Assembly: GCA_001871195.1 (NCBI GenBank)
Contig: MNXA01000015.1
Coordinates: forward strand, 1-64,000
Direction of reading: 5' to 3'
Source of the DNA: Zetaproteobacteria bacterium CG1_02_55_237
Lineage (GTDB): Bacteria; Pseudomonadota; Zetaproteobacteria; Mariprofundales; Mariprofundaceae
DNA length: 64,000 nt
The position numbers and the translations under genes were made by a program. The notes under the pieces are model-generated. The model worked only from the letters and a program-made list of their open reading frames with translations. It searched no databases and had not been told where the DNA came from. The stretch's first letter is position 1, and each line of letters starts with the position of its first letter. Of this stretch, positions 27,023 through 36,588 are shown piece by piece.

Positions 27023-29482
27023 ATGACGAGCAGCATCAAACAGCTTGAGTTCATCGGCCTGCTGACAGATGTCGTGGAAAACGTTCCCATCCGCATCTTC
27101 TGGAAGGACAGGGCGGGGCACTATCTCGGGTGCAACACGCTGTTTGCCAGGGATGCCGGTCTCTCGCATCCGGCTGAACTGATCGGCAAGACCGATTACG
27201 ATATGGGCTGGAAGGATCAGGCCGAGCTCTACCGCGCCGACGATGCCAGCGTCATGGAATCGGGAATCCCAAGGCTCGATTATGAAGAGCCACAGACCAC
27301 ACCTGACGGAAAGGACATCTGGTTGCGCACCTCCAAGGTGCCGCTGCGCAATGCCCAGAATGAAGTGGTCGGAATTCTTGGCGTTTACGACGACATTACC
27401 GTACACAAGAGGACTGCAGCGACAATCAGCCGCATGAACAATCTCTATAACGCCATGATTCAATGCAGCCACGCCATCACGCACAGCAGCAGCGGAGGCG
27501 AACTGTTTCCGAAAGTCTGTCGCGATGCCGTGGAATTCGGCGGCATGAGGATGGCGTGGATTGGTTTGGTGGATGAGGCAAGCCGGAGGGTCAGGCCGGT
27601 AGCTGCATTCGGTGCCGGTATTGATTATCTGGAGGGGGTCGAGATTTCGGTGGCGGCAGAAGATCCGGCCGGACGCGGGCCAACCGGGACCGCCATTCGC
27701 GAAAATCGTCCCTACTGGTGTCAGGATTTTCTCAATGATCCGCTTCTTGCACCCTGGCATGAGCGCGGCACCAGATCAGGTTGGCGTGGCTCCGCTGCAC
27801 TTCCTTTGCTTCGTGCAGGTAAGGTCATCGGGGCATTTTCCCTGTATGCCGGCGAGGCCAATGCCTTCGATAAAGATGAGCGCAACTTGTTGCTGGGTAT
27901 GGCTGGAAACATCTCCCATGCGCTGGATACCTATGATCTGGAAGCAAAACGCATTGAGCAGCAGTATCTGTTGGAAGCAAGCAAGAAACGTTTCCAGATG
28001 CTCTTCGACATCTCCAGTGATGGGATGTTCATCCTGGATATGCAGGGCGCCTTCATCGATGTTAATAAAACCGCACATGAGCGCTTGGGATACACAAAAG
28101 AAGAGATGCTCGCCATGCATGTTTCTGAACTGGATTCACCAGAGTTCGCAGTGCAAGTTCCCGAGCGACTGAAGGAGATATTCGCGCAGGGCATGGCGGT
28201 TTTTGAAACGGCGCATTGCCGCAAGGATGGCTCCATCATGCCGGTGGAGGTCAATAGTAAAATAATCGAAATCGATGGCCGGCAGGCCTTTTTCAGTGTT
28301 GTTCGCGATATCAGTGAGCGCAAAAAGCTGGAAGAGCAGTTGCGCCAGTCGCAGAAGATGGAGGCGATCGGCACACTGGTTGGTGGTATTGCCCACGACT
28401 TCAACAACATGCTGGCTGCCGTTCAGGGCAATGTATACCTGGCCAAAAAGCAGATGCAGAACCATGCCGCGCTTGATGAAAAACTGACCAACATCGAGGA
28501 ACTGGGCAACCGTGCTGCTGGTATGGTGAAGCAACTGCTGGCTTTTGCCCGCCAGAGTGCAGTGAGCATGCAGGTTCTCTCCCTGAATTCATTCATGAAT
28601 GAGGGATACAAACTGAGCAGAGCGCTTATCCCTGAAAATATCGATCACCGGAATAATATATGTCCGGAAGAGCTGTATATTCGCGGCGATGTCACGCAGT
28701 TGCAGCAGACGCTGTTTAATCTTCTGAGCAATGCCATCGATGCGGTTGCAGGCGTTGCGGCCCCGAAAATCCGCTGCAATCTTGTCGGGTATACGGCATC
28801 ATCTGGATTCCGCCGAAGGCATCCGGAAATTTCGGCTAAGCGGCTAGCCTGCCTGAGTTTGGAAGATAATGGTCATGGCATCCCGCAGGAAAAGCTGGAT
28901 AAAATTTTTGAGCCTTTTTTCACGACCAAGGAAGTCGGCAGGGGTACGGGCCTGGGGCTGTCCATGCTTTATGGGACCGTGCAGACGCATGGTGGCGTGG
29001 TCGAGGTCGACAGCGAGCTTGGCAGAGGCAGCACATTCCGGGTTTATCTGCCATTGTGCGAAGGCGACTTATCAACCTCTGGCGAACAGGCGTCGGAACG
29101 CACACTCGGACAAGGCGAAACCATTCTGATTGTTGACGATCAGGATGATCTGCGTACCACCTCGGCAGATGTGCTTGGCATGCTTGGCTATCATGTTTTG
29201 CAGGCCGGAACCGGCAGGGAAGCGCTGGATATCTTTCAGGTACAGCATGACAGAATCGATCTAATTCTCTCCGATGTGGTGATGCCCGAGATGGGTGGTC
29301 AGGAGTTGTTACAGGCGGTGCGACAGGTGGACGAACATCTGCCGGTTATTCTTGCGACCGGCTACGACAGGCAGCATGTTCTGGATCAGAATATTTGCAC
29401 TGATGGCTGCCATATCATCAGCAAACCCTTTGATTTCGAGGCGCTATCCCAAACTATTCGGGAACTGATCCATCCAGAATAA
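27023..29482 (+). CDS. Hybrid sensor histidine kinase (PAS-GAF-PAS-HisKA-HATPase-REC)
   Basis: An 819-residue soluble hybrid kinase with no membrane helix. Order: PAS (about 12-130, [14 protein letters not shown]), GAF (about 150-300), PAS (about 325-440, [13 protein letters not shown]), a histidine kinase core with phospho-acceptor His458 in GGIAHDFNN, ATPase boxes ([23 protein letters not shown]), and a C-terminal receiver with phospho-acceptor Asp751 ([13 protein letters not shown]). Such kinases sense cytosolic small molecules and pass phosphate to a separate partner; none is adjacent. AAAGGA precedes the ATG. The 178 bases upstream hold only the end of the GGDEF fossil and no clear gene. 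Confidence 0.92.
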   Translation: MTSSIKQLEFIGLLTDVVENVPIRIFWKDRAGHYLGCNTLFARDAGLSHPAELIGKTDYDMGWKDQAELYRADDASVMESGIPRLDYEEPQTTPDGKDIWLRTSKVPLRNAQNEVVGILGVYDDITVHKRTAATISRMNNLYNAMIQCSHAITHSSSGGELFPKVCRDAVEFGGMRMAWIGLVDEASRRVRPVAAFGAGIDYLEGVEISVAAEDPAGRGPTGTAIRENRPYWCQDFLNDPLLAPWHERGTRSGWRGSAALPLLRAGKVIGAFSLYAGEANAFDKDERNLLLGMAGNISHALDTYDLEAKRIEQQYLLEASKKRFQMLFDISSDGMFILDMQGAFIDVNKTAHERLGYTKEEMLAMHVSELDSPEFAVQVPERLKEIFAQGMAVFETAHCRKDGSIMPVEVNSKIIEIDGRQAFFSVVRDISERKKLEEQLRQSQKMEAIGTLVGGIAHDFNNMLAAVQGNVYLAKKQMQNHAALDEKLTNIEELGNRAAGMVKQLLAFARQSAVSMQVLSLNSFMNEGYKLSRALIPENIDHRNNICPEELYIRGDVTQLQQTLFNLLSNAIDAVAGVAAPKIRCNLVGYTASSGFRRRHPEISAKRLACLSLEDNGHGIPQEKLDKIFEPFFTTKEVGRGTGLGLSMLYGTVQTHGGVVEVDSELGRGSTFRVYLPLCEGDLSTSGEQASERTLGQGETILIVDDQDDLRTTSADVLGMLGYHVLQAGTGREALDIFQVQHDRIDLILSDVVMPEMGGQELLQAVRQVDEHLPVILATGYDRQHVLDQNICTDGCHIISKPFDFEALSQTIRELIHPE

Positions 29483-29516
29483 CGGCTTTTATCACGCTGG
29501 TTCCTCTGGCCTCCCC

Positions 29517-29972
29517 TTAAGTTTTTTTCAGATGTTTGGTCAGGAAACGGTCAAGCTGGTTGGCGAAGGCGGTGCGGTCGGTGTTGCTGAAGGCGGATGG
29601 GCCGCCGGTGATAGTGCCTGCACCGCGCAGGCTGTCCATGAAGTTACGCATGGATAGCGCACTCTGCACATTATTCCTCGTGTAAAATTCGCCACGCGGA
29701 TTCAGCGCAAAGCCTTCTTTTTCGATGGCATCGGCGGCCAGTGGAATGTCAGCGGTAATCACCAGATCACCGGGCTGCATCAGGCGGGTAATTTCCTTGT
29801 CGGCGACATCAAATCCTGATTCGACAAGAATGAAATGCAGCCAGGGGGAGCGTGGGATCGTCAGTCTTGAATTGGCCACCAGTGTTGTTTTCACCTGCAG
29901 ACGCTCGGCAGCACGATAGACAATCTCCTTCACAGCCTTGGGGCAGGCATCGGCATCAACCCATATCTGCAT
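29517..29972 (-). CDS. YaiI/YqxD family protein (DUF188)
   Basis: A 151-residue cytosolic protein of the UPF0178 family. The start [17 protein letters not shown] is highly typical, and [24 protein letters not shown] carries the conserved acidic residues of its PIN-like fold, suggesting a nuclease, though no activity is established. The frame extends 25 codons upstream, but relatives begin at this Met. It is convergent with the hybrid kinase, 34 bases away. A decayed relative lies at 25.3 kb. Confidence 0.88.
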   Translation of the reverse strand: MQIWVDADACPKAVKEIVYRAAERLQVKTTLVANSRLTIPRSPWLHFILVESGFDVADKEITRLMQPGDLVITADIPLAADAIEKEGFALNPRGEFYTRNNVQSALSMRNFMDSLRGAGTITGGPSAFSNTDRTAFANQLDRFLTKHLKKT

Positions 29973-30134
29973 GGGAGGTTTGGCTGCTTCGTCGAGGTTT
30001 GCGGGCGACATATGGCGAGCGTGCCAGATGTGCAGGTCTGCTGGCAATGCATTTGCCGACTGTCAAAGCCTGTGCGATGAAATTGTTGCAGCTGTATGCG
30101 AGGATGCAGTCAGATTGACGCGCAGGAGCACAGC

Positions 30135-31109
30135 ATGTCCCATGGTTCGACAAAGGCCGTCTTGACGGCGCTGGCTGGCAACAGCCTGGTCACGGTAGCC
30201 AAATTCTTCGGTTTCTTCGTTTCCGGTTCCAGCGCATTGCTCGCCGAGGCGGTGCATTCACTGGCCGACACGGCCAATCAGGGGCTGCTCTATCTGGGCC
30301 TGCGTCGCTCGATGCGCGTGGCCGACAAGGAACATCATTTCGGCTACGGGCAGGAGCGCTATTTCTGGAACCTTGTTTCAGCGGTGACCATCTTCTTCCT
30401 CGGCTGCGTGTACACCGTTATGCATGCCGTGCATCAGCTGCAGGATGCACATCAGCCGGAGCTTTCCTGGGTTCCCTTTCTGATTATCGGTCTGGCCTTT
30501 GTTGCCGAAGGCTATTCCCTAATGGTGGCCCTGACTGAATTCCGCAGGCAGGCGGGCGAGGCAGGAAAAGCGCTGCGCGTGTATTTCGTGGAAACGCGCG
30601 ACCCGACCACGCTTGCTGTGCTCATCGAGGATGCGGTGGCGGTGCTCGGTCTACTCGTCGCCCTGCTCGGCATGGGGTTGGCGGCGTGGACCGGATCCGC
30701 GGTGTTCGACGGCATCGCAGCAATCTGCATCGGCGCCATGATGGGCGCGCTGGCAGTATTCCTTGCCTCGACCAATCGCAAATACCTGCTCAACCGCTCG
30801 GATGACGAGGTCAACGATATTGCAACCCGCGCCTGGCAGGCAGATGAAAAGGTTCAGCATGTGCAGCGCGTCAACAGCATCGTGCTCTCACCAGATGATA
30901 CCCTGCTGATGGCCGAGGTGGAGCTCAGGGAGGAGGCGATTTTCGCCGATATGAGCAAGGCTGAGGTAGCACAAGCCATCCGCTTTATGCGCAAGCTCGA
31001 TAATATCCGGCGTGCGCTGGAGGATGATGTGACACGCGTGGCACCTGAGGCCAAGCATATCTTCATTGAGTTGGCCACGCCGCCTGAAAAGCCGGAGCAA
31101 ACCCCATGA
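30135..31109 (+). CDS. Cation diffusion facilitator (CDF) family transporter
   Basis: A 324-residue inner-membrane metal exporter. Six helices are visible, with the CDF metal site S-LLAEAVHSLADT in helix 2 and IEDAVAVLG in helix 5. The sequence GYGQERYFWNLVSAVTIF is characteristic of the group of CDF proteins near mammalian ZnT9. The likely substrate is zinc, iron or manganese and cannot be told from sequence. AGGAG precedes the chosen ATG. Its end overlaps marC by 4 bases. Confidence 0.9.
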   Translation: MSHGSTKAVLTALAGNSLVTVAKFFGFFVSGSSALLAEAVHSLADTANQGLLYLGLRRSMRVADKEHHFGYGQERYFWNLVSAVTIFFLGCVYTVMHAVHQLQDAHQPELSWVPFLIIGLAFVAEGYSLMVALTEFRRQAGEAGKALRVYFVETRDPTTLAVLIEDAVAVLGLLVALLGMGLAAWTGSAVFDGIAAICIGAMMGALAVFLASTNRKYLLNRSDDEVNDIATRAWQADEKVQHVQRVNSIVLSPDDTLLMAEVELREEAIFADMSKAEVAQAIRFMRKLDNIRRALEDDVTRVAPEAKHIFIELATPPEKPEQTP

Positions 31110-31741
31110 TGCTGCAATATCCCGATTACCTGAAAATCTTTATTTCCCTGTTGGCTATCGTCAATCCGTGGGGTGCGGTACCGATCTTCATCAGCCTGAT
31201 CGGGGAGGTGGGGAAGGCCGAGCGGCAGCGCATTATCAACAGGGTCGCGGCGGCAGTCGGACTCATTCTTCTGGCCTCACTGATATTCGGCGAACCGATG
31301 CTGCAGTTCTTTGGTATATCCATCCATTCCTTCAAGGTGGGAGGCGGTATCCTGTTGCTGCTTATCGCCATCTCCATGCTCAATGCCAGGGTGAGCCCGA
31401 TTGTGCAGACCAGAGCAGAGGCCGATGAGTCCAGAGACAAGGAATCCATCGCGGTGGTGCCCTTGGCTATTCCCCTGCTGGCCGGGCCCGGCGCCATCAG
31501 TACGGTGATTATCGATGCGCACAAGGCAACGGGCATCGCGCACTATGCCATCATCGGCGGCGAAATCGTTGCCCTGAGTCTGATACTATGGCTGGTGCTG
31601 CGGCTGTCGCCGCTGATTACGCAGCGCATCAGTGCAACCGGGATCAATGTGTTCACGCGTATCATGGGTCTGATTCTGGCGGCGATTGCTATCGAATTTA
31701 TGGCCAGCGGCCTTAAAGGACTGTTTCCCGCACTGGCCTGA
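31106..31741 (+). CDS. MarC/UPF0056 membrane protein
   Basis: A 211-residue inner-membrane protein with six helices and the family motifs LLAIVNPWGAVPIF and AIPLLAGPGAIST. The MarC family has no established transport substrate, and the early link to antibiotic resistance has not held up. It overlaps the CDF gene (ATGA) and is likely co-transcribed. Confidence 0.92.
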   Translation: MMLQYPDYLKIFISLLAIVNPWGAVPIFISLIGEVGKAERQRIINRVAAAVGLILLASLIFGEPMLQFFGISIHSFKVGGGILLLLIAISMLNARVSPIVQTRAEADESRDKESIAVVPLAIPLLAGPGAISTVIIDAHKATGIAHYAIIGGEIVALSLILWLVLRLSPLITQRISATGINVFTRIMGLILAAIAIEFMASGLKGLFPALA

Positions 31742-31852
31742 GCATGTCGGGGAGGCGTCGAAATCATGGTTTGACGCCCGGTAGAAGTTGCGGCATTTTC
31801 CGCGGAAATTCACCGGGCACAGCCCGGAACAAATGATCGCGGGGCGAGCTGC

Positions 31853-33271
31853 ATGTTGATTGGTTTTGTCATCCTCTATCTCGTCGTGTCCATCGCTTTG
31901 GGCATGTATGCCGCCACCAAGGTGCACAATGCACGCGACTACATCACCGCAGACCGGCGTCTGCCGTTCTTTGTGGTGGTGGCGATGGTGTTTGCCACCT
32001 GGTTCGGTGCCGAGACGGTACTGGGCATTCCGGCGACCTTTCTGGAGGAGGACCTGGCAGGGCTTGTCTCCGATCCCTTCGGCGCATCACTCTGTCTGAT
32101 TCTGTTCGGCCTGTTTTTTGCCCGCAAACTGTATCGCCTCAATCTTCTGACCATCGTTGATTTCTATCGCCAGCGTTTCGACCGCCGGGTGGAAGTGGTG
32201 ACCGGCATCGCCATCACGCTTTCCTATCTCGGCTGGGTTTCGGCGCAGATCACGGCTCTCGGTTTGGTATTCAATGTGCTGTCCGATGGCTCCATCACGC
32301 AGGTGCAGGGTATCCTGATCGGAGCCTCGGTGGTGCTGATGTACACTTTATTCGGCGGCATGTGGTCGGTGGCTCTGACCACCTCGTTTCAGATGATCGT
32401 TATCGTCATCGGCCTTTTCTACATCGCCTGGCTGGTAGCCGGCTTGGCCGGTGGTGTTGAACCGGTGCTTGAGCATGCGATGCAGCAGGACAAATTTCAT
32501 TTCTGGCCTGGACTCAATACGGTGGCCATCATCGCCTTCATCTCGGGCCTGCTGACCATGGGCTTCGGCTCTATTCCGCAGCAGGACGTGTTCCAGCGCG
32601 CCAACTCGGGCAAGAGCGAAGGGGTGGCTGTGTGGGGAACGGTGCTTGGCGGCGTTGCTTATTTCCTGTTTGCCGCAGTGCCCATCTATCTGGCCTACTC
32701 GGCGTTTCTGATTGATCCGACACTGGTCACCAGCTTGCTGAATGAGGATGCGCAGAAAATTCTGCCCAATCTGGTGCTCGGGCATCTGCCGTTATTTGCC
32801 CAGGTTGTTTTCTTCGGCGCGCTGTTGGCGGTGATCATGAGTACCGCTTCCGGCACCTTGCTGGCACCCTCGGTGACGCTTTCGGAAAACGTACTCAAGG
32901 GCTGGCTGACTCAGGGCAACACTTCGGAAGCTCATCTACTCAAAATGACCCGCTGGGTGGTGGCTGGGTTTGCATTGCTGGTAACGGTGTATGCGCTTTG
33001 GGCCCTGGGCAACGATACGGGCATCCACCAGATGGTTGAGAACGCATACAAGGTGACGCTGGTGGTGGCCTTTGTTCCCTTGGTCGCAGGCCTGTACTGG
33101 AAACGGGCGACAACGCTTGGGGCTTACACTGCCATCATTCTAGGATTACTCACCTGGCTGCCGCTGGAGTTCTTCCTGCCTGAGGGAGAGGGGATGATGC
33201 CACCGCAGTTTGCCGGTTTCCTGATGGCGATTGTCGGCATGCTGTTCGGTTCACTGGCACGTCGGGAGTAA
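31853..33271 (+). CDS. Sodium:solute symporter (SSS family)
   Basis: A 472-residue transporter with about 13 helices in the LeuT-like SSS arrangement. The segment FATWFGAETVLGIPATFLEE matches the second helix loop and SIPQQDVFQRANSGKS the conserved loop of the family; IMSTASGTLLAPS is the sodium-site helix 8 equivalent. Substrates range over sugars, amino acids and organic acids, and none is indicated here. Its leader is a 111-base spacer after marC without clear promoter elements. Confidence 0.9.
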   Translation: MLIGFVILYLVVSIALGMYAATKVHNARDYITADRRLPFFVVVAMVFATWFGAETVLGIPATFLEEDLAGLVSDPFGASLCLILFGLFFARKLYRLNLLTIVDFYRQRFDRRVEVVTGIAITLSYLGWVSAQITALGLVFNVLSDGSITQVQGILIGASVVLMYTLFGGMWSVALTTSFQMIVIVIGLFYIAWLVAGLAGGVEPVLEHAMQQDKFHFWPGLNTVAIIAFISGLLTMGFGSIPQQDVFQRANSGKSEGVAVWGTVLGGVAYFLFAAVPIYLAYSAFLIDPTLVTSLLNEDAQKILPNLVLGHLPLFAQVVFFGALLAVIMSTASGTLLAPSVTLSENVLKGWLTQGNTSEAHLLKMTRWVVAGFALLVTVYALWALGNDTGIHQMVENAYKVTLVVAFVPLVAGLYWKRATTLGAYTAIILGLLTWLPLEFFLPEGEGMMPPQFAGFLMAIVGMLFGSLARRE

Positions 33272-33376
33272 AGGGCTGACTGAATCAAGACGCCTTTCAC
33301 ATCTGCCATTTATTTGCCAATCCGGCCAACTTACCGCACTCTATGCGTAACCAGTTTGTTGCGGAGAGGGATAACG

Positions 33377-33415
33377 ATGAGCGCAAGAATATCTGAAATC
33401 GGAATTGCACGATGA
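33377..33415 (+). CDS. Possible 12-residue leader peptide before the mechanosensitive channel gene
   Basis: ATG at 33377 follows GGAGAGGG and reads MSARISEIGIAR, then TGA at 33413-33415, overlapping the ATG at 33412 of the next gene. It may couple translation to the channel gene. Short frames of this kind also occur by chance. Confidence 0.25.
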   Translation: MSARISEIGIAR

Positions 33416-34725
33416 TGGAGACAATCCAGAACACGTTTACCCAATGGTTGAGCTATACCTCCCAGCCTGAATTCTGGTGGCAATTGGCGATTCTGGTTCT
33501 TGCTGTAGTAACGGCTCTGATAATACGAAACATGATGAAGCACAGTGGCGGTACAGCTGCAGATGAGGGCGAAGGCCAGAGCCGGCTGCGCAAGATGTCC
33601 CGCAAAGGCTTGAATCGTATCCAGTTCCCGATTTCCATGTTGATGGTAACGCTGATCGGCCAGGCTATACTCAATCATCAGGAGATGGTTACGCCGCTGC
33701 TGGCTATTGCCACTCCCTTGCTATTGTCGCTGGCCGGTATTCGTATCGCCGCCTATATCCTGCGCAAAGGTTTTTCTCCCAGCCCCTTGCTGAAGTCATG
33801 GGAAAACATCATCGCCACGATGGTCTGGCTGATGGTTGCCCTGCATCTGCTCGGCTGGTTGCCCGGTGTGCTGGTAGCTCTCGATGGGCTTGCCTTCAGT
33901 CTGGGAACAAGCCGGGTCTCCCTGCTCCTCGTACTCAAACTAATCCTGACCATTGGTATTTTCTGGATGCTGGCCCTGTGGCTGGCCAGGCTTATTGAAC
34001 AACGCTTAAGCCGTTCTGTGCATTTCAGTGAGAGCTCCCGCGTTGCCCTCGCCAAGTTCAGCAAGTTCATGTTGCTGGGCATTGCCATTCTTGTGGCGCT
34101 TGATGCGGCAGGCGTTGATTTGACCGCCCTGACCGTATTCAGCGGAGCGGTCGGTGTTGGCATCGGTTTCGGTCTGCAGCGCATTTCCAGCAATTTTATC
34201 AGCGGCTTCATTCTGCTTTTCGATAAATCAATCAAACCGGGTGATGTCATCACCATCGGTACCAAGTTTGGCTGGGTTCAGGAGTTGCGCGCCCGCTACA
34301 TCGTCGTGCGTGACCGTGATGGCGTGGAAACACTCATTCCCAACGAGAATCTGGTTACCACGGACGTCATTAACTGGAGCTACTCGGATAAGGCCGTGCG
34401 CCTGAAGTTGCCGGTGCAAATCAGCTATAACGATGATCCTGAACAGGCCATGCAGATCATGCTCGACTGTGCTTTTTCCTCACCACGCGTATTGCGTGAG
34501 CCCGTGCCTCTGTGCCGTCTGATGCAGTTTGCCGACAGCGGTATCGCACTTGAGTTGCGTATCTGGATTCAGGATCCGGAGAATGGTCTGGGCGGTGTTC
34601 GCTCGGAAGTGAATCTAGCCATCTGGCGTGCCTTCAAACAGGCTGGTATCACCATTCCCTACCCGCAGCGCGATATTCACATCAAGAGTGGTGGCACTTT
34701 TAATACGGTTGAATCAGCCGATTGA
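33412..34725 (+). CDS. MscS-type mechanosensitive channel
   Basis: A 437-residue inner-membrane protein that should open under membrane tension to release solutes. Four or five N-terminal helices precede the pore helix, VFSGAVGVGIGFGLQRISSN, with its small-residue pattern. The beta domain follows (VRDRDGVETLIPNENL), then the C-terminal alpha-beta domain. It is longer than E. coli MscS, closer to YbdG or YnaI. Start choice is ATG 33412 or 33415; the upstream 140 bases hold only a possible leader peptide. Confidence 0.9.
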   Translation: MMETIQNTFTQWLSYTSQPEFWWQLAILVLAVVTALIIRNMMKHSGGTAADEGEGQSRLRKMSRKGLNRIQFPISMLMVTLIGQAILNHQEMVTPLLAIATPLLLSLAGIRIAAYILRKGFSPSPLLKSWENIIATMVWLMVALHLLGWLPGVLVALDGLAFSLGTSRVSLLLVLKLILTIGIFWMLALWLARLIEQRLSRSVHFSESSRVALAKFSKFMLLGIAILVALDAAGVDLTALTVFSGAVGVGIGFGLQRISSNFISGFILLFDKSIKPGDVITIGTKFGWVQELRARYIVVRDRDGVETLIPNENLVTTDVINWSYSDKAVRLKLPVQISYNDDPEQAMQIMLDCAFSSPRVLREPVPLCRLMQFADSGIALELRIWIQDPENGLGGVRSEVNLAIWRAFKQAGITIPYPQRDIHIKSGGTFNTVESAD

Positions 34726-34840
34726 GATTGGCATAGTGACCTTATCCGGAGGGGAGTCTGGGTCTGATATCACCATTTTTCGACGCATGTAGACCCGTTT
34801 AGCCCCTTACATATGTAGCAAGGTGGAGGGGGCTATCTAT

Positions 34841-35734
34841 ATGAATCAGCATTCATGGATGTCGCAGTATTCAATAACTTGGTTTGCCGTTATCTCAATA
34901 GTATTGATGTTGTCTGGATGTGTGACGCCGGCAATGTTAAAGCCGGTTGCCGAGCAAAATAGCGAAAATATCGATAATTATAATGCCAACGTAGCAATAG
35001 TTGTTGCTACGCTTAAACGAGAAGCATCGTTCCATGGGAATTTGGAGATTCAAATAGCTCGGAATAAACTTGCTAAAGAGTTGGTGACTCTACCAAAGCA
35101 ATGGATGGGTTCACCTAATCCGTCGCCCCATGATTTAACAGATTCGACCAAAGACCCACGAAGGTTTCTGCAGGGGCAGGTTGATACGGCTAAGGAATAC
35201 AGAAGTGAAATATTAAATGCTCTGCAAAACGAACAAGCCGAACAGGTTGCAATGGTGGCAAAGTATCCACTAGTAGCTGATATTGTCATGGAAAACCCTG
35301 GATTCAGTGTAACAAGAGTTATTGATGATGCATTTGCGCTGATTGAAATAAACGGGAAGATTATAAATGAACATGATAACGAAGTTCGTTTTGCTTTGAT
35401 GAGCAAAAGAAATCGATTACTTGACCCATACATGGCTGTTCAATTGAAAAATGAATTGGTGCAGGTTTATCTTGATGCGTTAGAGGATTACGCGGGCGTT
35501 ATAATAGAACAGTCACAAATTGCGACAAACCATGCGAACTCAATATTAGCTTATACCCAATCAACTCCTCGAATTTCATCTTTGGCGGGTGCTCTGAAAG
35601 ACGACGAACTTCAAACTGGAGTCCTCGACATTATCAGAAAAAAGAAGGGTGATGATTACGCGGATCGGGTCAATCAATACATAGGTCAAGCCAACAGTTT
35701 TTTTGGGACCATTGAAGGGCTTTCAGGAAAATAG
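34841..35734 (+). CDS. Lipoprotein, cassette gene 1 (unknown)
   Basis: I do not recognise this 297-residue product. Residues 1-28 form a lipoprotein signal (SIVLMLSGCVT; Cys at about residue 27). The rest is predicted mostly helical, with long amphipathic stretches (LKREASFHGNLEIQIA, LKNELVQVYLDALEDYA), and probably sits in the periplasm. The DNA is AT-richer than flanking genes, a sign of foreign origin. GGAGG at 34825-34829 is a little far from this ATG; GTG 34823 would disrupt the signal. It opens a five-gene plus-strand run. Confidence 0.6.
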   Translation: MNQHSWMSQYSITWFAVISIVLMLSGCVTPAMLKPVAEQNSENIDNYNANVAIVVATLKREASFHGNLEIQIARNKLAKELVTLPKQWMGSPNPSPHDLTDSTKDPRRFLQGQVDTAKEYRSEILNALQNEQAEQVAMVAKYPLVADIVMENPGFSVTRVIDDAFALIEINGKIINEHDNEVRFALMSKRNRLLDPYMAVQLKNELVQVYLDALEDYAGVIIEQSQIATNHANSILAYTQSTPRISSLAGALKDDELQTGVLDIIRKKKGDDYADRVNQYIGQANSFFGTIEGLSGK

Positions 35735-35751
35735 AATCGGGGGGATTATTT

Positions 35752-36117
35752 ATGCTTACTGAACAGGCAGTCGACAAATTGAAAACTTTGATCGAAACAA
35801 AGGCTGGTGAAGATAAGACTGAACTCACAGGTGCCTTAGAGGATATCAGTAGAATGATAGGCACTCAGGCACTGCTCATCAGAAACATGCAGTATGAGTT
35901 GGAGAATTATGGCGCAGGTCAAATGGCAATCGACCAAATAGCCAATCAAGCCACCTTAGACAGCCTGCTTTCCCATCTGGCGCCGGCAAAGCGCAATCCA
36001 TTCACTATGAATGAGGCCAAGACGGCAAGTGAACAACTAGTTGCTAAGGTAAATAATGCCAATGATTTCGCAGAAATACTTAAGGGTGTAGTACAGGTGG
36101 CAAAGGTCTTTATTTAA
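35752..36117 (+). CDS. Small helical protein, cassette gene 2 (unknown)
   Basis: A 121-residue soluble protein with no signal or membrane helix and no family I recognise. It is predicted all-helical, with heptad-like stretches (QAVDKLKTLIETKAG, QALLIRNMQYELENYG). It begins 17 bases after gene 1 with a GGGGGG ribosome site and shares its AT-rich composition. It may be a partner of the lipoprotein. Confidence 0.55.
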   Translation: MLTEQAVDKLKTLIETKAGEDKTELTGALEDISRMIGTQALLIRNMQYELENYGAGQMAIDQIANQATLDSLLSHLAPAKRNPFTMNEAKTASEQLVAKVNNANDFAEILKGVVQVAKVFI

Positions 36118-36147
36118 AGTGGATTTTCTTTAGTTTCAGGAGAGAGA

Positions 36148-36558
36148 ATGTATAAATGCAGTCACTTCAAGATTCAGGAGCTGGTGCCACCGGCAATATT
36201 CGAGGCGCGCGGGGAGAAGGCGTGGGAGTTGCTCGACGAACGCTTGCTGATCACATTGGATCGACTGCGTGACCGTTTTGGGCCGATTACCGTGAATAAC
36301 TGGCATTCCGGCAAAGACCGCGAATGGAGCGGACTCAGAACGAAGGAAAGCCCATATTACAGTGCAACCAGCCAGCACAGCTTCGGGCGCGCGGCGGATT
36401 GCCTTTTTTCGCATACCGATGCCGAGAGTGTGCGGCAGGAGATACTTGCTGCTCCAGATGATAAGACGTTTGAACTCATTGGAAGTGTCGAACTGGGGAC
36501 GTCATGGCTGCATTTCGATGTGCGCAACTGTAAGCGAATTAAAACCTATTATCCGTAA
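36148..36558 (+). CDS. M15-family peptidase, cassette gene 3
   Basis: A 136-residue protein with the zinc-peptidase pattern of phage and bacterial M15 L,D- or D,D-peptidases: His77 and Asp84 in SQHSFGRAADCLF and His122 in SWLHFDVRN. Such enzymes cut peptidoglycan cross-links. It has no signal peptide, so it would need a lysis or export route, as phage endolysins do, or act on a cytosolic substrate. GGAGAGAG precedes the ATG. It is 30 bases after gene 2. Confidence 0.75.
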   Translation: MYKCSHFKIQELVPPAIFEARGEKAWELLDERLLITLDRLRDRFGPITVNNWHSGKDREWSGLRTKESPYYSATSQHSFGRAADCLFSHTDAESVRQEILAAPDDKTFELIGSVELGTSWLHFDVRNCKRIKTYYP

Positions 36559-36588
36559 AAGAGTTTTCAGGGGAATCGGGAGGGCGCG

